DNA of 64,000 bases from JAXMBN01 sp046349875 (GTDB taxonomy: Bacteria > Planctomycetota > Planctomycetia > Pirellulales > Pirellulaceae), in NCBI GenBank assembly GCA_046349875.1, contig JAXMBN010000016.1, forward strand, positions 1 through 64,000, written 5' to 3'. Position 1 is the first letter of the stretch. Each line of letters begins with the position of its first letter. Of this stretch, positions 27,269-38,089 are shown piece by piece. The notes beneath the pieces are model-generated. The model was given only the letters and a program-made list of their open reading frames with translations. It was not told where the DNA came from and made no database searches. Made by a program: the position numbers and the translations under genes.

Positions 27269-27531
27269 ATTTAAAGGTGTTTATCTCACCTTAAACCCCA
27301 CCTTTCGCCTTCCTATCCGCCATTCCACTCCGTTGTTCCATTCTAGGTGCAACTCAAGGCCTTGGACCGCCATGAGGGGACCGAATGGTTTGCTCATTCG
27401 CTGTGTACTCTTTATTTGTGAAGCGACTACAGACACTGCTTTTGTCGACGAGTTTTCCTCAGCGTTGATCGCTACGAGTTTCACTCCGCGCGTTTTTCAC
27501 CACAACCTACATTCCCTTCAACTCATAACAC

Positions 27532-27550
27532 TGCGACTTCCAAAGTCGCA
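27532..27550 (+). promoter_or_regulatory. Stem-loop just upstream of the WD40-PSD1 start codon
   Basis: TGCGACTT-CCA-AAGTCGCA is a perfect 8-bp stem with a 3-base loop, ending 20 bases before the ATG at 27571. With no recognisable Shine-Dalgarno site here, it could influence translation initiation. The rest of the 27125-27564 interval holds only the promoter elements noted. Confidence 0.4.
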
Positions 27551-27570
27551 TTTGCCATGCGAGTTTGCCG

Positions 27571-30500
27571 ATGATACCTACTGCGTTCCACAACGATCGA
27601 TCTTCGGATACATGGGTGCGATCCACGACGCTGATCCTGTTCATGACCGCAATTGCACTTACTGCGTTCACACACAAAGCAAAAGCGCAAGCCGCGAACG
27701 ACGCGACGATCAGCTTCGAAAAAGAGATCGTTCCGATTTTGCAAACGCATTGTTTAGGGTGCCACCAACCGGCCAAAGCCCAAGGTGGGTACGAGATGAC
27801 TCGATTCGCTAACTTGCTCAAGGGAGGCGAATCCGGTGATAAAGCAATCGTGCCCAAAGATGTTGCAAGCAGCCATCTCTTGCGAGAAATCACTCCGGTC
27901 GATGGCAAAGCACCGATGCCCAAAGGTAAGAATCCTCTCTCCGCCCAAGAGATCGAGTCGATTCGGAAGTGGATCGAACAAGGAGCTATCGATGACCGCA
28001 AAAATGTCGGTGGCGAAGTTTACTCCAAAGATCATCCACCCATCTATGCGCGACCACCCGTCATCACGGGTATCGACTTTTCGGCCGATGGAAGCTTGCT
28101 AGCCGTAACCGGTTTTCATGAAGCGCTCGTGATGAAAACAACCGACTGGACCGTGGCGCATCGATTGATCGGTGTGAGCCCGCGAGTCGAGTCTCTTCGT
28201 TTTGCGCCCGAAGGAACGCGATTGGCCATCACGGCGGGACGTCCGGGATTGTCGGGAGAAGTTCAAGTTTGGGATGCAGGTCGCGGTGAGATGCTGTTAA
28301 GCCAAGCGATTGGCCATGACACGCTTTTTGGAATTAGTTGGTCCCCCGATAGTAAACTTCTTGCGTTTGGTGGTGCGGATAAGATCGTCCGAGCCATCGA
28401 TGCGGAATCGGGTGCACAGAAACTCTTTCAAGGTGCCCACGAAGATTGGCCACGGGCCACCGTCTTTTCGGCATCGGGCGAGCACCTTATTTCGGCTGGC
28501 CGCGATATGTCGGTCAAACTAACCGAAGTTGCAACCGAACGCTTCATCGATAACATCACTTCGATTACCCCTGGCGCATTGCGAGGTGGAGTGAACGCGC
28601 TGGCACGGCATCCGCAACGGGACGAAGTCCTCGTCGGTGGTTCGGATGGATCACCCAAACTGTACCGAGTCTTTCGACAAACCGCTCGGCAAATCGGTGA
28701 TGACGCCAACTTGATCCGTAAATTACCCGACATGCAAGGAAGAATCTTTGCCGTTTCGATCAGCCCCGATGGCAAGCTGATGGCCGCAGCCAGCACTTTG
28801 GATGGAAAGAGTCAGATTCGAGTTTGGCGATACGACATGGATGGAAAGATGCCGGATGAGATCAAAGCCATCCAAGGCAAACGGGTCATGAATCGATCTG
28901 CCGCCGAGAAGAAGAAGATCGATGAATATGTAACCGCCGAGCCAGAACCCGTTGCTTCTTGGGATGTTCCTTCCGCTGCGATCTATGCGATTGCTATGGA
29001 CGCGCAGGCCGATTGGCCGCTGGAGGATCGGATGGAAAGATTCGCGTTTGGGACTGCAACCAAGTCAAGATGCTTGCCGAGTTTGATGCAACACCTGCCT
29101 CGGCAAGACAACCCTCGGATTCCTCTTCGCTGCAACAATCTCGCGTTGCCTACCAGCAGAAAGCGATGAATCTCCCCGTCCATGATTCGAAGGACATTCA
29201 ACGAGTCGATCTCACAAAGATCCGCAAGATCGATGTGCAACCGGAACAGATCGCCTTGTCGCGATGGACGGAGTATGTCCAGGTCATCGTCAGAGGATTT
29301 GATGATGCGAATGTCGAATACGATTTAACTCGCCAAGCCACCTTTGCATCGGAAGGACAACAGGTCTGGGTTCACCCTCGCCGTCTGGTAGAGCCTCGCG
29401 AAGATGGCAACACACAGTTGATTGTCAAAGTGGGAGCACTGCAACATACGCTGCCTGTTACCGTTCAGCATGCAGCCATCGATTCGGTCGATTTCATTCG
29501 TGACGTCAATCCCGTTCTCTCGCGAATGGGCTGCAATCAAGGTACGTGCCACGGTGCTCAGGCAGGTAAGAATGGCTTCAAACTATCGCTTCGCGGCTAC
29601 GATCCACTATTCGATGTACGTGCTTTTACCGATGACTTAGCAGGACGACGCGTCAATCTCTCAGCTGCTCATGAAAGCTTGTTGATTTCCAAACCGCTCG
29701 GGGTTGTTCCTCACGAAGGGGGCAAACTCATGCAGATCGGCGATCGCTCCGCCACTATTTTGGAACGATGGATTCAAGATGGAGCAAAATTGAAAGAAGA
29801 TTCGACGAAGCCGATCAAGATCGAAATCTATCCTCAGAATCCGATTTCCCAAGAGACGGGAACGCCAAGGCAACTGCGAGTGATCGCGACCTATCCCGGT
29901 GGTACGACCCGCGATGTTACCCAAGAGGCTTTCATCGAGACCGGAAATGCCGAAGTGGCCACGATTCTCGATGGAAGCGTCGCTGTCGGAGTGCGTCGGG
30001 GTGAAGCACCGATTCTCGCGAGATTCGATGGCGCTTACACAGCCACCACGTTGACGATCATGGGACAGCGGGAAGGCTTCCAATGGCAAACGCCGCCGAC
30101 TTGGACCAAGGTCGATGAACTCGTAGCGCAGAAATGGGAGCGGATGAAGATCCTTCCTTCGGGATTGTCGAGCGATACCGAATTCCTTCGACGCGTTTAC
30201 TTGGATCTTGTGGGAATACCTCCGACTCCCGAACAAGTCCGCGCGTTTCTCTATGATCCGCGAGATTCACGCATCAAACGCGACGCCATTATCGACCAAT
30301 TGATTGCAAGCGAGGAATTTGTCGACCACTGGACCAACAAATGGTCGGACCTGCTTCAAGTGAACAGCAAGTTTCTTGGAAAGGAAGGGGCGTCTGCGTT
30401 TCGCGATTGGATTCGTCAGCAGATCGCAACCAATGCTCCTTATGATCAGTTTGCAAAATCGATTTTGACCGCAAGTGGTTCGAACAAGGCCAATCCCGCC

Positions 30501-32732
30501 GCGTCGTACTACAAGATCTTGCGTACTCCCGAAGAAGCTCTTGAGAATTCGACTCATTTGTTCTTGGCGATACGCTTCAACTGCAACAAATGCCACGACC
30601 ACCCTTTCGAAAAATGGACCCAAGATCAGTACTATCAAACGGCAGCTTACTTCGCGCAAGTCGGGCTGAAGAAGGATGATGCATCCGGGGACAAGACGAT
30701 TGGTGGAACCGCTGTCGAAGGGGCAAAACCACTTTTTGAAGAGGTCTTCGACAAAGAGTCGGGAGACGTACAACATCAACGGACGCAAAAGACGGTTGCA
30801 CCTCAGTTCCCCTACGAATGCTCGTTTGAAAAAGCAGAGAAAGCAACTCGCCGATCCGAGTTTGCCTCGTGGGTTACTAGTCCAACCAATCCTTACTTTG
30901 CCAAGAGCTACGTCAATCGAATGTGGGGCTATCTCTTGGGTACCGGCCTGATCGAGCCACTGGATGATATTCGCGCTGGCAATCCAGCCAGCAATCCAGA
31001 ACTTCTCTCTTATCTTGAGTCCGAATTCGTAAAGACTAAATTCGACGTTCGAGCACTTATCAAGATGATATGCAAGAGTCGAACGTATCAACTCAGCGTC
31101 GATCCCAATTCATTCAATGCCGACGATGATCGCAACTATTCGCATGCGAAGCCCAAGCGACTTCCTGCCGAAGTGCTTTACGATGCCATTCACCGCGTGA
31201 CCGGAACGCCATCCAAGTTACCAGGACTCAATGAAGGTGCACGTGCAGCCTCGCTTGCCGATGCCGACGCAGGTATGAAAGATGGATTTCTCAATAACTT
31301 TGGTCGACCCGTTCGCGAAAGCGCGTGCGAGTGTGAACGTTCGAGCGAACTCCAATTGGGAAGTGTGATGGCCCTCGTTTCTGGTCCGACCATTGGAACT
31401 GCGATCGCTGAAACGAAAAACGATCTACACCAGTTGGCGTTGCAATTATCGGATAACCGTCAATTGATTTCCGAGATCTTTTATCGAGTCCTCAATCGCC
31501 CAGCAACGGACCAAGAGATCGAAATTGCCAACACCATCTTCGCTCGAATTCAAACAGACCATCAAACGCTTCTCGATCAATTAGCGAAGAAAGAAGCATG
31601 GTGGGTCGAAGAGCAAAAACGCAGGGATACCGAGCGAATACGACAACTCGAGGAAACCACACTGGCCGCCGATCAACGTGAGAAAGAGATTCAACCAGAG
31701 CGAGAACGACTCGAAAATGAGCGTAAAGCGAGAATCGCCGACGCTGAAAAGAAACGGAATGACTATCGCAATGAATTCCCGAACAAGCTCAATCAATTCG
31801 TGCAAAAGAACCAGTCCAATACCGAGTGGCTTCCTCTATTGGTCCAACAAGCGACATCGACCAACAAAGCCAATCTATCTATCCTTTCCGATCGATCAAT
31901 TCGCGCCGAAGGGAAGCTAGACAAAGCAACCTACACGGTTCAATCGAGTGCACCCATTCGAGAAATCACCGGTGTTCGTTTAGAGGCACTTCCTATCGCC
32001 GACATTCCGGGTGGTGGACCAGGCTTGGCTAAGAACGGCAATTTTGTCGTCACGGAACTGGAATTGTTTGCTGGCCCGCTGCAAAAACCCAAAGAGATGA
32101 AGCAAGTCAAATTCAAAGCAGGCATTACCGATTTTGATCAACCAGGATTCTCGGCAGCGGCCCTTTTCGATGGTAAGAATCGCGACCAGGGAGGTTGGGC
32201 CATCGCCAATGCGACTGGCATCGAACATTGGGCGGTGCTTACACTTGAATCGCCACTTACGCTAGAAGATGGCTGGGGACTCGAGTTTCGTATTCACCAA
32301 TACCACAATGCGGAAGAGCATCGATTGGGAAGATTCCGTTTAAGTCTGACTGCCAGCAAGCCGACGGACGATAAACTGCCTCTTGGTTTGAGCGAATCGC
32401 TGGCTGCCTTTTCACGAACCGCAGCCGAAGCCCTATCCAAAGCGAGTATCGATACGGGAGTTGCCTTTATCGAGAAAGTCGATGCAGGCTACCGAGATGT
32501 TGAAGGTGCATTAGCGGCAGCATCGGCACCGGTCCCTCCCGATGCCATGTTGACACAACTTCGAACCCGCATCGAAAAACTGAAACAACCTATCGTTGAC
32601 GATCCCGGATTGGTTCGTCTGCGAAATGATGTCGCGCAAAGCGATAGCCAAGTGAAGAACCTTCGGATGACAGCGGCCGAAGACTTGACTTGGGCGTTGA
32701 TCAACAGCCCCGCCTTCCTTTTTAATCACTAG
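27571..32732 (+). pseudogene. Cytochrome c-WD40-DUF1549/DUF1553 (PSD1) protein split by a frameshift
   Basis: A signal peptide and a c-type heme domain (THCLGCHQPAKAQGG) come first, then WD40 repeats to about residue 480. Near 29,005 the frame changes by one base: AIYAIAMDAQ continues in the other frame as GRLAAGGSDGKIRVWD, a canonical WD40 blade, so the two frames belong to one gene. The second part contains an Ig-like segment, a CNQGTCHG motif, DUF1549 (EFLRRVYLDLVGIPPTPEQV; FNCNKCHDHPFEKW), DUF1553 (YFAKSYVNRMWGYLLGTGLI), a coiled-coil insert and a beta-rich lectin-like region. Such proteins are paired with DUF1501 proteins, as here. Full length would be about 1,720 residues. Start could also be the TTG at 27565. 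Confidence 0.8.
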
Positions 32733-32747
32733 TACGGAGTTCGATCC

Positions 32748-34217
32748 ATGTTTCGATTGATCGGTTCTGCAGGCAAGGATCTTTGCGACCCACAACTCAA
32801 AGTGGATCGCCGCGATGTGCTCCGCGTCGGTGGTGCGGGAATGCTTGGGCTATCGTTGGGCAATATGCTTCGCCTACAAGCTCAAGCGGCGGAAAACAAA
32901 CCGATGGGTGGCCCCGGTTGGGGCAAGGCCAAGAGTATCATTCTGGTCTACCTTCAAGGAGGCCCGAGCCATTTGGACCTTTGGGATCCAAAGGAAAATG
33001 TCCCAGACAATGTCCGCAGTGTGTTTAAACCCATTTCCACTCAACTTCCAGGCATACAATTCACGGAGAACCTTCCAAAGCTCGCCAAGGTCAACGACCG
33101 TTTCACCATGATTCGATCGATGAGCTATTCACCCAACGGTTTGTTTAACCATACGGCCGCGATCTATCAAATGATGACGGGCTACACCACAGATAAGGTG
33201 AGTCCATCGGGGCAATTGGAACCACCATCGCCAAAAGACTTTCCTAACTTCGGTTCGAATCTGATTCGGCTTCGTCCTGTGGACGAGCCAATGCTTCCCT
33301 TCGTGATGTTGCCGCGACCTCTACAGGAATCCAACGTCATCGGCAAAGGAGGATCAGCCGGTTTTCTTGGGAAGGCCTTTGATCCGTACACCTTGTTTCC
33401 AGATGGTGATGATCTAGACATGGGGAAGATGGATAAGATCAACATCAGCGACCTTCAATTGCGTCCCGAGGTGTTTTCCGTGCGATTGCAACGCCGTGCC
33501 GAGCTGCGTGATTTGATCAACAAGCAAATGCCGAAGATCAACCAAGCGGTCGAAAACTATCAGCTCGATGAGTATTTTAATCAAGCCTTATCGTTGATCG
33601 TTTCAGGAAAGGCTCGAGATGCATTCCACCTTGCCGAGGAGCCTGACATCGTCCGCGATGCCTATGGACGCAATACGTTCGGACAGAGTTGCCTTCTGGC
33701 ACGACGATTGGTGGAAGCGGGAACACGGGTGGTGGAAGTCATTTGGCCCAAGGTGGCCAACAGCGACAACCATTCGTGGGATCATCACGTAGACCTTTCG
33801 AAACGGATGAAGAATCAATCGGGACCGATGCTCGATGCAGGACTCTCGACGTTGATTGAAGATCTCGATCAGCGTGGAATGCTGGATGAAACGTTGGTTG
33901 TTGCGGTTGGTGAATTCGGTCGCTCGCCTCAACGAGGCGTAAGCACCAGCGGTAATGGAAATAGTGACGATGGCCGTGACCACTGGCCTTACTGCTATAC
34001 CTCGGTGATCGCAGGGGCAGGTATCAAGCGAGGCTATGTGCATGGACAATCCGACAAGACGGCAAGCGCCCCTGTATCGGATCCTGTCCATCCCGGTCAG
34101 CTGCTCGCAACGATTTACCATGCATTCGGGATCGATCCCGAAACCATCGTCTTTAATCACCTCAATCAGCCTCGCGAGTTGGTTAAGGCACAAGCGGTTA
34201 CCGCTCTCTTTGCTTGA
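32748..34217 (+). CDS. DUF1501 (sulfatase-like) exported protein
   Basis: A 489-residue DUF1501 protein, an alkaline-phosphatase-superfamily relative. A twin-Arg-type signal appears as DRRDVLRVGGAGMLGLSLGN, suggesting export in a folded state with a bound cofactor or metal. Core motifs include KSIILVYLQGGPSHLDLWDP, RSMSYSPNGLFNHTAAIYQM, and near the end VVAVGEFGRSPQ and GRDHWPYCYTSVIAGAGIKR. The gene starts 15 bases after the PSD1 gene stop, so they form a DUF1549/1553-DUF1501 operon. These pairs are hugely expanded in planctomycetes, and a role in polysaccharide breakdown is widely suspected but not shown by this sequence. The gene is intact, unlike its upstream partner. Confidence 0.92.
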   Translation: MFRLIGSAGKDLCDPQLKVDRRDVLRVGGAGMLGLSLGNMLRLQAQAAENKPMGGPGWGKAKSIILVYLQGGPSHLDLWDPKENVPDNVRSVFKPISTQLPGIQFTENLPKLAKVNDRFTMIRSMSYSPNGLFNHTAAIYQMMTGYTTDKVSPSGQLEPPSPKDFPNFGSNLIRLRPVDEPMLPFVMLPRPLQESNVIGKGGSAGFLGKAFDPYTLFPDGDDLDMGKMDKINISDLQLRPEVFSVRLQRRAELRDLINKQMPKINQAVENYQLDEYFNQALSLIVSGKARDAFHLAEEPDIVRDAYGRNTFGQSCLLARRLVEAGTRVVEVIWPKVANSDNHSWDHHVDLSKRMKNQSGPMLDAGLSTLIEDLDQRGMLDETLVVAVGEFGRSPQRGVSTSGNGNSDDGRDHWPYCYTSVIAGAGIKRGYVHGQSDKTASAPVSDPVHPGQLLATIYHAFGIDPETIVFNHLNQPRELVKAQAVTALFA

Positions 34218-34270
34218 TAGCTAGCATCGCAAAGCGTCTTTGAACATGCTTTCACCACGACTACAAAGCA

Positions 34271-34292
34271 CTACTCGTCATGGGACGAGTAG
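34271..34292 (+). terminator. Hairpin after the DUF1501 gene
   Basis: CTACTCGTC-ATGG-GACGAGTAG is a perfect 9-bp stem with a 4-base loop, 54 bases after the stop codon. No T-run follows, so it is a stable 3'-end hairpin rather than a textbook terminator. Confidence 0.45.
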
Positions 34293-34454
34293 GCCTTGGA
34301 GTCGATGGAAAGTCATGAGACTTGAGACAATTATCGAGATGCGTTAACGCCATCTTCTTCAGGCCGTCGATAGTGTCATCAAGCTTTTTATCTGAGATCT
34401 TTTCAGGATCGCAGTTCGATCGCATCCTTGGATGGAACCAAGCTTAGCGATTGG

Positions 34455-35222
34455 ATGACACAACGTTCGCTCAACGGAACAGCCACTATGCAAAACGTTG
34501 GAATGGCTTCCAGTCTTGCACACCAAGGTTTTTGGCTCTTTCGCTGGCGAAGTTATCTTCCCGCTAGCTTGATACCGCTTTTCTTGATAGCCATTCTGCA
34601 GGACCAAGCGGCAACCAATGGAATCTGCCTGGTAGCCTCGATGGTCGTGGCTTACTTGGGATTGGCCTGTCGATGTTTTATCGTGGGGCACGTTCCCGAT
34701 GGAACCTCGGGGCGAAACACCAAACAGCAGATCGCGGACGTGTTGAATCAAACAGGTGCTTATTCGTTGGTAAGGCACCCTCTCTACGTTGCCAACTTCA
34801 TCATCTTTTTTGGATTGCTCCTTCAGGTTCAGTCGCTTTGGTTGTGCCTAGTCGCGAGCCTTGCCTATTGGATGTACTACGAACGGATCATCTGCGCTGA
34901 AGAGCATTTCTTACATGGCAAGTTTGGCGAGACCTTTCGCCAATGGGCCAGTCGTACTCCGGCAGTTGTTCCCAATTTTTCCCATTGGTGCAAGCCAAGC
35001 CTTCCTTTTTCGTGGAAGATGGTCCTTCGCCGCGAATACTCGACTCTTTTTCTAGTGATCTGTGCTCAGGTCGCGATCGTAATCGTTCGGGTCCGCGATG
35101 TCTCGACCGTGAGCCAATATTGGTTGCTCGGTTGCTACTTTGCGGCAGGCGCTGGTGTCTATTTTGGACTGCGATGGCTCAAGAAGAACACGGCTTGTCT
35201 CTACGTTCCACCGCGCAGCTAA
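34455..35222 (+). CDS. Isoprenylcysteine carboxyl methyltransferase-like membrane protein
   Basis: About 255 residues with five or six membrane helices. The signature SLVRHPLYVANFIIFFG matches the RHPxY motif of the ICMT/PEMT/NnrU family. EEHFLHGKFGETFRQW resembles the conserved E-E-x-L-x-x-x-F-G-x-x-Y/F segment near the C-terminal catalytic core. Such enzymes methylate lipids or isoprenyl-type substrates in the membrane using S-adenosylmethionine. The C-terminal ~60 residues add extra helices. In-frame starts at 34428 (TTG), 34455 (ATG) and 34488 (ATG) are all possible, and none has a strong ribosome site. No neighbour indicates the substrate. Confidence 0.7.
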   Translation: MTQRSLNGTATMQNVGMASSLAHQGFWLFRWRSYLPASLIPLFLIAILQDQAATNGICLVASMVVAYLGLACRCFIVGHVPDGTSGRNTKQQIADVLNQTGAYSLVRHPLYVANFIIFFGLLLQVQSLWLCLVASLAYWMYYERIICAEEHFLHGKFGETFRQWASRTPAVVPNFSHWCKPSLPFSWKMVLRREYSTLFLVICAQVAIVIVRVRDVSTVSQYWLLGCYFAAGAGVYFGLRWLKKNTACLYVPPRS

Positions 35223-35324
35223 CCCTCTATGCGGTTAATCTTCGATTCATTGAACCATCGATGCGTCTTGAACGAGTTCGCCTGAGACCTCGACACGCAT
35301 TGTTCGTAGCACTAATCTGGCGCG

Positions 35325-35633
35325 TTAGATATTTGCCTGTTTAGCAGCCAGGATGATATGGCTGCGAAGGTGCTTGACCTTCAATGCGGCCACGATATTC
35401 CCATCGGTATGCGATGGATGGGACACCCATGAATCGGCCTTGATATGCCCTGAAGCAATCCGCTGGAGGATGGACTGATCATCCATCTGAGCGTCGCTCA
35501 TACCAGGCAATCGGGGGTCGATATGGATAGTCCACATAGCTCGTAAGGGTGCATCCGAATGGGGCGTTAGAAGAGGAATATCGATATGAATAATTTCTCG
35601 GATACGTTTTCTAAACTGTCGAGCGGATTTCAT
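35325..35633 (-). CDS. Small hypothetical protein
   Basis: A 102-residue frame starting at an ATG, 86 bases beyond the stop of the toroid protein on the same strand. It has a basic N-terminus (MKSARQFRKRIREIIHIDIP) and a soluble, His-containing body, with no signal peptide or recognised motif. No Shine-Dalgarno site is visible. It fills an otherwise empty interval and its residue composition is ordinary for a protein, which is the only support. Confidence 0.35.
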   Translation of the reverse strand: MKSARQFRKRIREIIHIDIPLLTPHSDAPLRAMWTIHIDPRLPGMSDAQMDDQSILQRIASGHIKADSWVSHPSHTDGNIVAALKVKHLRSHIILAAKQANI

Positions 35634-35719
35634 TTACACAAATGCGGTTGATGAAACTTTGCATCGTTCGGTTTCGGGTTGTTCCAGTTTGTCAGCCCAA
35701 ACACGGACGATTGGGGGAT

Positions 35720-37576
35720 CTATCGCTGTAGCCCCGCATTGGGAGCTCCCCAAGCGGCGTTGGGTTGACCTCCTGGAATTCCCATTGCGGAGGAGGATGG
35801 TTCCATGCGGTAAAGAGGCAGGTAACGATAATAAACTTCCAGGCACATGCAGGCCATGGAAGTACTGTAGACCCGCCCTCCGTATCCCGCCCAAACGCAA
35901 TTGGGATCCCATGATCCGCGGTCGCTTGCGGAGTCCATCCTCTGCGTGGTCACCAAATGTTTTTTAAGCGCCAGATTCCACGTTTCCCAAGCTTGATCGT
36001 GCGATTGAAACATAGCGAGAGTCGCGTAGTACCAATAGTACAGGTTCTCTTCGCTTTGACCTGGAAGATGTTCTAAGAGATACCGCTTTGCCTCATTCTC
36101 TGCTTGAATACCTGCTGGAATTTGGAGGAGAGCTCGACAGGCCATCGCCTCGGCTGTCATTGCAGGGGTTGGCTTTTGACCTGGAACGAATTGGGGACGA
36201 TAGGTCGCAAGACCGCCTGCGGCTCCTGCGCTAACCGAGTCCAAGAACTTTTTGAAGCGAGGTTGCATGGATGTTGGCATGGGAAGGCCTCCCAACTCGG
36301 CACTGTGAAGCATCATGGCCTGCCATCCAAATTGACTAAGGTCTCCTGGATCGCCCTGAACAACTTCGCGAGCGGAATAGCGCCATCCACCCGTTCGTTC
36401 ATTTTGGCAGGCGAGCGTATGCTTAGCCGCATCGCGAACGCAATCAATGAGCATTGGATCACCCGTCATAGCATAGGCCTCTGCGAGCGCAAACGAAGCC
36501 ATACCGTGGCAATACATGCGCGCGTAATGAATGCTCTTGTCGGCCCCCATTTGTTTTCGCCCGGCCAGATCTCCCGAGGGTAATTGTTCATTGCGCAAAT
36601 AATGGATGCCTTGGGAAATCGTCTGCGCATAGGGCCCTTGAAGATGCGTGTATCCAGCCCCCATAAAGGCCAGCAACGCTAGGCCCGTCATACCTGTGTC
36701 AGCGTCTTTTCCAGTACCAGCGCGATCCATCCCCAATGTCTTTGTTTCGCGTCCCGCTCCAAACTGCGCGGCATTCCAAGAACCGTTAGGACTTTGATTC
36801 TGTGCGAGCCATTGAAGAGCGGCCTCGACGGCCGCTTCGGTATTCACATCGCCTCCATTTTGATACGCGATGCTCGCTCGTTGTTGCCAACGATTTTTGT
36901 AGATGTCGGGTAAAGGTCGCTGATCAGCTGGACGCGTCAGAGGAACCGCAATTGCAGGAGGTGCATGCTGAAGCGGAACCATCGGCATCGCAGCGGATTC
37001 TTTCGGCAGAATAGGTTCGTGTGGTGCCGCAGCCTGATCCAAAACCGGAACGGCAGTAGCTTCTTTGGCAACCAAATCGGGCTGAGGCAGCGAGGGATAT
37101 ACGGACTCACTCGAAGGAAGCGGAGACTCCTCGACCGCAACGGTTGGAGGTGTTTCTTCGAGCGATTCTCGTTTTGGCTCCTCCATGGGCTCGGGAACAT
37201 CCAGAAGCGTCGGTGCTTGCAACGCTTCGGCGATGAGATCGGGAGGCTTTAGTTCGCTATCGGATTCAAGGCTTGGAGTGGACTCCTCTGCCTCTGGAAC
37301 GAATTCGACATGGAAGGATTGTTGTCCGCCGCCGTTACCTGGTCCATCACCCGGCACAATGACTCGAGTTCCGTAGGCGTACATCAGCAACCAAATATGA
37401 GCGAGCACCGCCAGAACGACGCATTTGGTGAGTGACTTCGTTTGCCCCCAACGCGTCCACGATACGATAATCAAGGCTAAGGAGACGACCGCTGCAAGAA
37501 CTCCAAGCACGACGGCCCACGTTCGGTCACTCGACCAATGGGTTGCCGCCAAAAGGAGTTCATTGCCATCCATCAT
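35720..37576 (-). CDS. TonB-like N-terminus fused to a prenyltransferase/squalene-cyclase-type toroid
   Basis: A 618-residue protein. Two membrane helices lie at about 21-42 and 53-72 (VVLGVLAAVVSLALIIVSW; CVVLAVLAHIWLLMYAYGTR). A Pro/Glu-rich stretch of about 150 residues follows, as in the periplasmic linker of TonB. The C-terminal ~370 residues contain repeated alpha/alpha-toroid motifs (ALQWLAQNQSPNGSW; FMGAGYTHLQGPYAQTISQG; ERTGGWRYSAREVVQGDPGD) of the squalene-hopene cyclase/prenyltransferase fold. The cyclase DXDD motif is not evident, so catalysis as a cyclase is doubtful. It follows exbB and exbD in the same operon, so an energised envelope role is likely. Start is 37576 or the next ATG. 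Confidence 0.8.
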   Translation of the reverse strand: MMDGNELLLAATHWSSDRTWAVVLGVLAAVVSLALIIVSWTRWGQTKSLTKCVVLAVLAHIWLLMYAYGTRVIVPGDGPGNGGGQQSFHVEFVPEAEESTPSLESDSELKPPDLIAEALQAPTLLDVPEPMEEPKRESLEETPPTVAVEESPLPSSESVYPSLPQPDLVAKEATAVPVLDQAAAPHEPILPKESAAMPMVPLQHAPPAIAVPLTRPADQRPLPDIYKNRWQQRASIAYQNGGDVNTEAAVEAALQWLAQNQSPNGSWNAAQFGAGRETKTLGMDRAGTGKDADTGMTGLALLAFMGAGYTHLQGPYAQTISQGIHYLRNEQLPSGDLAGRKQMGADKSIHYARMYCHGMASFALAEAYAMTGDPMLIDCVRDAAKHTLACQNERTGGWRYSAREVVQGDPGDLSQFGWQAMMLHSAELGGLPMPTSMQPRFKKFLDSVSAGAAGGLATYRPQFVPGQKPTPAMTAEAMACRALLQIPAGIQAENEAKRYLLEHLPGQSEENLYYWYYATLAMFQSHDQAWETWNLALKKHLVTTQRMDSASDRGSWDPNCVWAGYGGRVYSTSMACMCLEVYYRYLPLYRMEPSSSAMGIPGGQPNAAWGAPNAGLQR

Positions 37577-37637
37577 AAAGAAAGGTTCAACCTATGTTTT
37601 GTGCTGGTCCTGCCATGCATTGCGAGACTCGCACGAA

Positions 37638-38072
37638 TTATCGGACTCCTGTGCCTTGGCTTACTGCAAAATCAAAGCTCTTGATCCCCGCACTTCGAAT
37701 GGCATTCGTCACTTGAACACTGGTTCCAAAACTTGCCCCTCCATCACCTCGCACCGAAACCGCCAATCCACTTTTTTGTCGATGAAGCGATGCAAGTTGC
37801 TGCGTTAGTTGATTGGCATTCATGCGTTTTCCATCAAGGAAGATCGATCCATCTGCCTGGAACTCGACGATGGCTTTCTCGATCGTAGAAACGGTCGATG
37901 AACTTGCACCAATCTTGGGAAGATCGATGAGCAGGTGACCTTCGGGCAATCCAAAATTGGTTCCGACCATAAAGAAGATGATCAACAGAAATAGAATGTC
38001 GATCATCGACGTGAGATTGATCGTCGGCAATTCGTCTTGATGAAGTTTGAGTGGCATAATCGCTCGTTGCAT
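37638..38072 (-). CDS. ExbD/TolR-family biopolymer transport protein
   Basis: A 144-residue protein with one N-terminal membrane helix (PTINLTSMIDILFLLIIFFM), where the Asp is the conserved proton-pathway residue of ExbD/TolR. A periplasmic domain follows (AIVEFQADGSIFLDGKRMNA and VSVRGDGGASFGTSVQVTNA). It would form a proton-driven motor with the ExbB-like product of the next gene upstream (18 bases away). The third gene of the operon has a TonB-like architecture, so the three probably form one trans-envelope machine. Start ATG at 38072; an internal ATG five codons later is also possible. Confidence 0.9.
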   Translation of the reverse strand: MQRAIMPLKLHQDELPTINLTSMIDILFLLIIFFMVGTNFGLPEGHLLIDLPKIGASSSTVSTIEKAIVEFQADGSIFLDGKRMNANQLTQQLASLHRQKSGLAVSVRGDGGASFGTSVQVTNAIRSAGIKSFDFAVSQGTGVR

Positions 38073-38089
38073 CCTTCCAGCGAAGCGAG

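Noticed and set aside
25406..29015. Programmed frameshifting or recoding at the split genes
   Set aside because: No slippery heptamer or downstream pseudoknot was seen at 29.0 or 62.8 kb, and the 25.4-kb lesion is a plain TAA. Ordinary lesions or sequence errors are simpler.
30267..31091. 274-residue minus-strand frame
   Set aside because: It is the complement of the DUF1549/DUF1553 region, with no supporting feature.
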